Source of the DNA: Opitutales bacterium
Lineage (GTDB): Bacteria; Verrucomicrobiota; Verrucomicrobiia; Opitutales; UBA9783
Direction: 5' to 3'
Length of the DNA: 8,632 nucleotides
Assembly: GCA_017479315.1 (NCBI GenBank)
Contig: JAFVCI010000028.1
Location: forward strand, 1 to 8,632
Shown here one piece after another: positions 5,997 through 8,632 of the stretch; positions within the stretch are counted from its first letter, which is position 1; the number at the start of each line of letters is the position of its first letter. Position numbers and translations under genes: made by a program. The notes under the pieces are model-generated. The model had not been told where the DNA came from. It saw only the letters and a program-made list of their open reading frames with translations, and ran no database searches.

Positions 5997-7001
5997 ATGC
6001 GATCTTTTGAGGATGAAAATTTCGGCAATTTTTTTCGAAAAAAACAAACATCCGAAAAAAACGTTATTTTTTTATTGACCTCTCTCTCTAGCAGAGACGT
6101 TACGTTGCAGTCAGGTAAAAAGTGGTCGTGGTTGTTAGGTTCGTTCTGCGCGGTTTCCGCCGCTTTTGCGGATACGGGCGCGGAAGAAGAAAACGGTGTT
6201 TTTTACGAGGCGGAGAAGCCGGCGGTGCGTCCGTACATTATGATTATAGGAGGGTTGCCGAAGAGCGGTGCACATCGCGTAAGCGGTAAGTTGCATCTTG
6301 GAACAGTTAGAAATACGGGTGTTGTAGGGCTTGATGGGACGGGGCTGAATATTCCTGTTCCTGCGAAAGATCAGACCTCGAAATGCGGTTTTATGGGGTT
6401 GCTTGAGTTGGGTGCCAAGTATAAGTGGGTGCGTTTAGGATTGGAATTTGGGTACATTCAAGCGGATACAAAAACGTCTAAGCTGGCTGAATTGTTAGGG
6501 GCAAAGACGGATGCAGAACAAAAGGCATATCTCGCGAAATTGTTCCCGGCGCATGCGGGGGCAATCAATTTAATCGCCCCAGGTGGCATTGAGGCAGGTT
6601 TAAATGCACTTACGAATGCCAAGGGTTTCGGGAACTGGAATGACATCAACACCAAAATTCGTTTCCATCAGCCATTTGGTGCGGTTAATTTGACGCTGGA
6701 TGTGCCGTTGAATAAATACTTTACGGCGTATGTCGGCGGCGGTATCGGTGCCTGTTATGAAGTTGCGCGTCTGCATCTGAACAATGAGGATAAAATTCCG
6801 TTCCGTAAAATGAAAAAACTGTATCAGTGTTTTGCGGGTATCGGCGTGAACATTTCCGAAGGCTGGAGTCTGCGCGGCGGTTATCGTCTGATGCGTATTG
6901 ATAACAAGCGTTACAGCATGAAGAAAGACAATCAGGAGATCGGTATCGAAGGCGGAGGCACGGCAAAAGGCTTCGAAGTCGCGTTGATGTATCATTTCTA
7001 A
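5997..7001 (+). CDS. Secreted outer-membrane beta-barrel protein, unknown specific function
   Basis: The longest frame gives 334 residues. A signal peptide starts well inside: GKKWSW, a hydrophobic stretch (LLGSFCAV) and the cleavage-like SAAFA-DTG (residues 54-61). The mature part has amphipathic, glycine-rich segments typical of a small porin or OmpA-like barrel. Examples are PYIMIIGGLP, LLELGAKYKWVRLGLEFGYI, AVNLTLDVPLNKYFTAYVGG, CFAGIGVNISEGWSLRGGYR and the last strand FEVALMYHF. The C-terminal Phe is the usual BAM recognition end. A lysine- and alanine-rich insert at about 158-200 may be an exposed loop. The start is uncertain. ATG 5997 has AAGG 6 nt upstream but adds 36 atypical residues before the signal peptide. 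TTG at 6105 (residue 37) would give a normal 22-residue signal. I do not recognise the subfamily. A strong terminator follows. Confidence 0.75.
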   Translation: MRSFEDENFGNFFRKKQTSEKNVIFLLTSLSSRDVTLQSGKKWSWLLGSFCAVSAAFADTGAEEENGVFYEAEKPAVRPYIMIIGGLPKSGAHRVSGKLHLGTVRNTGVVGLDGTGLNIPVPAKDQTSKCGFMGLLELGAKYKWVRLGLEFGYIQADTKTSKLAELLGAKTDAEQKAYLAKLFPAHAGAINLIAPGGIEAGLNALTNAKGFGNWNDINTKIRFHQPFGAVNLTLDVPLNKYFTAYVGGGIGACYEVARLHLNNEDKIPFRKMKKLYQCFAGIGVNISEGWSLRGGYRLMRIDNKRYSMKKDNQEIGIEGGGTAKGFEVALMYHF

Positions 7002-7023
7002 AAATTTGTTTGGTTTCATATCG

Positions 7024-7059
7024 AAAAGTGCCCGTCGAAAGACGGGCACTTTTGTTTTT
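7024..7059 (+). terminator. Strong Rho-independent terminator of the barrel protein gene
   Basis: AAAAGTGCCCGTC (7024-7036), a GAAA tetraloop and GACGGGCACTTTT (7041-7053) form a perfect 13-bp stem, followed by GTTTTT. It starts 22 bp after the stop codon. On the minus strand the same stem is followed by TTTTCGAT, so it may also stop transcription from the convergent PBP2 gene. Confidence 0.93.
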
Positions 7060-7210
7060 AGGCGACCGGAAAACTTGCGGTGTGGGTTATTTTACCGAGA
7101 CGAATTCGAACGGTTTCGAGAAAGAACGGTTACATCATCACACTTCCGTTGCTTTCCATTGTTTTTGGTCTGTTATTTTTCAACAAACAGGCGATCGTGT
7201 AAAACAACAG

Positions 7211-7240
7211 GCAGGTGTTTGTAATTTTTGGAATACCTGC
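7211..7240 (+). other. Second hairpin between convergent genes
   Basis: GCAGGTGTT (7211-7219) pairs with AATACCTGC (7232-7240), giving nine pairs with one G-U when read as plus-strand RNA. The loop has 12 nt and contains TTTTT. No U-tract follows directly, so it is at best a weak backup terminator or RNA 3' structure. As minus-strand RNA one pair becomes an A-C mismatch. Confidence 0.35.
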
Positions 7241-7276
7241 ATCTTTAAAAAGCGAACGGTCGATTTTGTACGCTTC

Positions 7277-8632
7277 CTATTTTCCGCTTTTCTTTTCAAA
7301 ATAATGTCCCAAAAACGCCCTTGCGACAGGTGCGCACACCTGACCGCCCCAAAAATCATCATCGGTCCCATCCTGTTCGATTTGAGTGCAGAAAGCAATT
7401 TTCGGACTGTCAATCGGGGCATAGCCGATCATCCAGCCGATGTGCGTGTAACGATCGGTGTGGGCGACTTTGACCTGCGCCGTTCCCGTTTTCAATGCCG
7501 TCGGTATGAAGGAAATGTAGCGTTCGCCGACTTTGCGCATGCCGTTTCTTAAAATACCGCGGTGCGTCGTCGACAGTGCCGTTTGAGGCAGGGGGGCAGA
7601 TGGAGCGATACCGTCGGTTTCGATTTCGGCAAAATGCGGCGTAAAAAAAGTTTGGTTTTTCGCCAGTGCCGCCGCGAAACACGCCATTTTAAACGGCGTA
7701 ACCAGCGTGTACCCTTGCCCGATGACCATATTCGCCGTGTCACCCGAAGCCCAGCCGTCGTGCAGTCTTTTGCGCTTCCATTGCGGCGACGGGATACAAA
7801 GGCGGTGCGTTTCGTGCGGCAAATCAATGCCCGTCGGTCGGTCGAGACGGTAACGACAGGCTTCTTCGTGCAATTTATCAACGCCCAACCGCAGTCCGTA
7901 GTGGATAAAAAACGGATTACAGCTGAACTGAATTGCCTGCATCGTATTGATCAATCCGTGTCCGCCGCGCTTATGGCATCGGATATTGCGGTGCGCAATG
8001 CGATACGTGCCCGTGCAATCATAGGTCGTGTGTTCGTCGACGATGCCGTTTCGAAGCAGAGCGGACATCGAAAGCACCTTGAAAGTTGAGCCGGGCGGAT
8101 AAAGTCCCTGCACGGCGCGATTGAACCAGGCTTCGCGCGCATTGATGTCTTCGAAAACTTCGGGCGATACGAAGGGCGTCAGTTCGTTTAAATCAAATCC
8201 CGGCGTGCTGACCGTCGCCAAAACACCGCCGCTTTCGATGTCGATGACGGAGACGGAACCTTTCTTATATTCCTCCAGTGCACGTTCGCAAATCCGTTGC
8301 AGGTCGATGTCCAGCGATAATGTCAGCGATTGACCGTTGACGCTCGGGACGGAGAGTAACTTTTGCTGTTTTTGTCCCGACGGGGTAACGCGCCAAAATT
8401 CGCCGCCGTTACAGCCGCTCAAATACTCGTCGTATTGTTCCTCAATACCTGTCTGTCCTTTTTCGCGCGGCAAAAAAAACGTCCGCAGATCGTTCCCCGG
8501 GAGATGTTCCGCATCCGCATCGGGCATTCGCGTGACGTATCCCAATACGTGGCAGGCGGACGAGCCGTAGGGGTAATGACGAATGTATTCGACGCCGACT
8601 TGAAAAGGGCTTTCCGTCGGAAGGATTGTCAG
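7277..8632 (-). CDS. mrdA: Penicillin-binding protein 2 (class B transpeptidase), 5' end outside window
   Basis: This peptidoglycan DD-transpeptidase works with RodA in cell elongation and is anchored in the inner membrane by an N-terminal helix not included here. The frame is open to the window edge, giving 451 C-terminal residues. The visible part begins in the PBP dimerisation region, with YIRHYPYGSSACHVLGYV at about residues 16-33. The three penicilloyl-transferase motifs are intact: STFK with nucleophile Ser182 (LYPPGSTFK), SCN at about 237-239 and KTG at about 381-383 (ALKTGTAQV). QYDEYLSG, PTGIDLPHE and GDTANMVIGQGYTLVTP favour PBP2 over PBP3/FtsI. A TTG at 8545 could look like a start, but homology-like sequence continues upstream, so it is internal. 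The stop is TAG. It converges on the barrel protein gene. Confidence 0.92.
   Translation of the reverse strand: MTILPTESPFQVGVEYIRHYPYGSSACHVLGYVTRMPDADAEHLPGNDLRTFFLPREKGQTGIEEQYDEYLSGCNGGEFWRVTPSGQKQQKLLSVPSVNGQSLTLSLDIDLQRICERALEEYKKGSVSVIDIESGGVLATVSTPGFDLNELTPFVSPEVFEDINAREAWFNRAVQGLYPPGSTFKVLSMSALLRNGIVDEHTTYDCTGTYRIAHRNIRCHKRGGHGLINTMQAIQFSCNPFFIHYGLRLGVDKLHEEACRYRLDRPTGIDLPHETHRLCIPSPQWKRKRLHDGWASGDTANMVIGQGYTLVTPFKMACFAAALAKNQTFFTPHFAEIETDGIAPSAPLPQTALSTTHRGILRNGMRKVGERYISFIPTALKTGTAQVKVAHTDRYTHIGWMIGYAPIDSPKIAFCTQIEQDGTDDDFWGGQVCAPVARAFLGHYFEKKSGK

Noticed and set aside
6013..6078. 21-codon peptide starting at an ATG after GAGG
   Set aside because: GAGG touches the ATG with no spacing, and the peptide mainly reflects the A/T runs in front of the barrel protein.
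7410..8570. Several frames on both strands within the PBP2 gene
   Set aside because: They are shadows of a high-GC coding frame that carries all three transpeptidase motifs.

Overview
This window is a block of bacterial housekeeping genes from a member of the PVC superphylum, most likely Verrucomicrobiota or a close relative such as Lentisphaerae/Kiritimatiellae. The best lineage marker is a 52-residue basic protein at 4482-4640. It resembles the small basic protein family that I recall as restricted to Chlamydiae and Verrucomicrobia. RNase HIII, an arginine-tip EF-P and a C-terminal-Phe beta-barrel protein fit a Gram-negative PVC bacterium. Genus and species cannot be told from the sequence alone.

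Layout: positions 1-780 hold no gene, and most of 1-455 is a degenerate tandem repeat with a 163-bp period that runs off the left edge. From 781 to 5865 everything lies on the minus strand. In transcription order (right to left) it is prs (PRPP synthetase), tRNA-Thr(CGU), the small basic protein gene, efp, rnhC (RNase HIII), rnpB (RNase P RNA), fabZ and fabI. At 5866-5996 the strand switches, and a plus-strand gene for a secreted outer-membrane beta-barrel protein runs to 7001. It ends at a very strong hairpin terminator (7024-7059). The right end holds the 3' part of a minus-strand gene for a class B penicillin-binding protein of the PBP2/MrdA type, cut by the window edge at 8632.

Functional groups: tRNA-Thr, small basic protein and EF-P form a translation-related cluster with short gaps (26 and 30 bp), followed 57 bp on by RNase HIII and then by the catalytic RNA of RNase P. 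fabZ and fabI are 3 bp apart and encode the dehydratase and enoyl reductase steps of fatty-acid elongation. The barrel protein and PBP2 belong to the cell envelope.

No defence, mobile or biosynthetic system is visible. The least explained signal is the 163-bp repeat array. Secondary points of interest are a FabI that lacks the usual first active-site tyrosine, an EF-P with arginine at the modification site, a PRPP synthetase with divergent active-site loops, and an unclear start with unusual A/T palindromes in front of the barrel protein gene.
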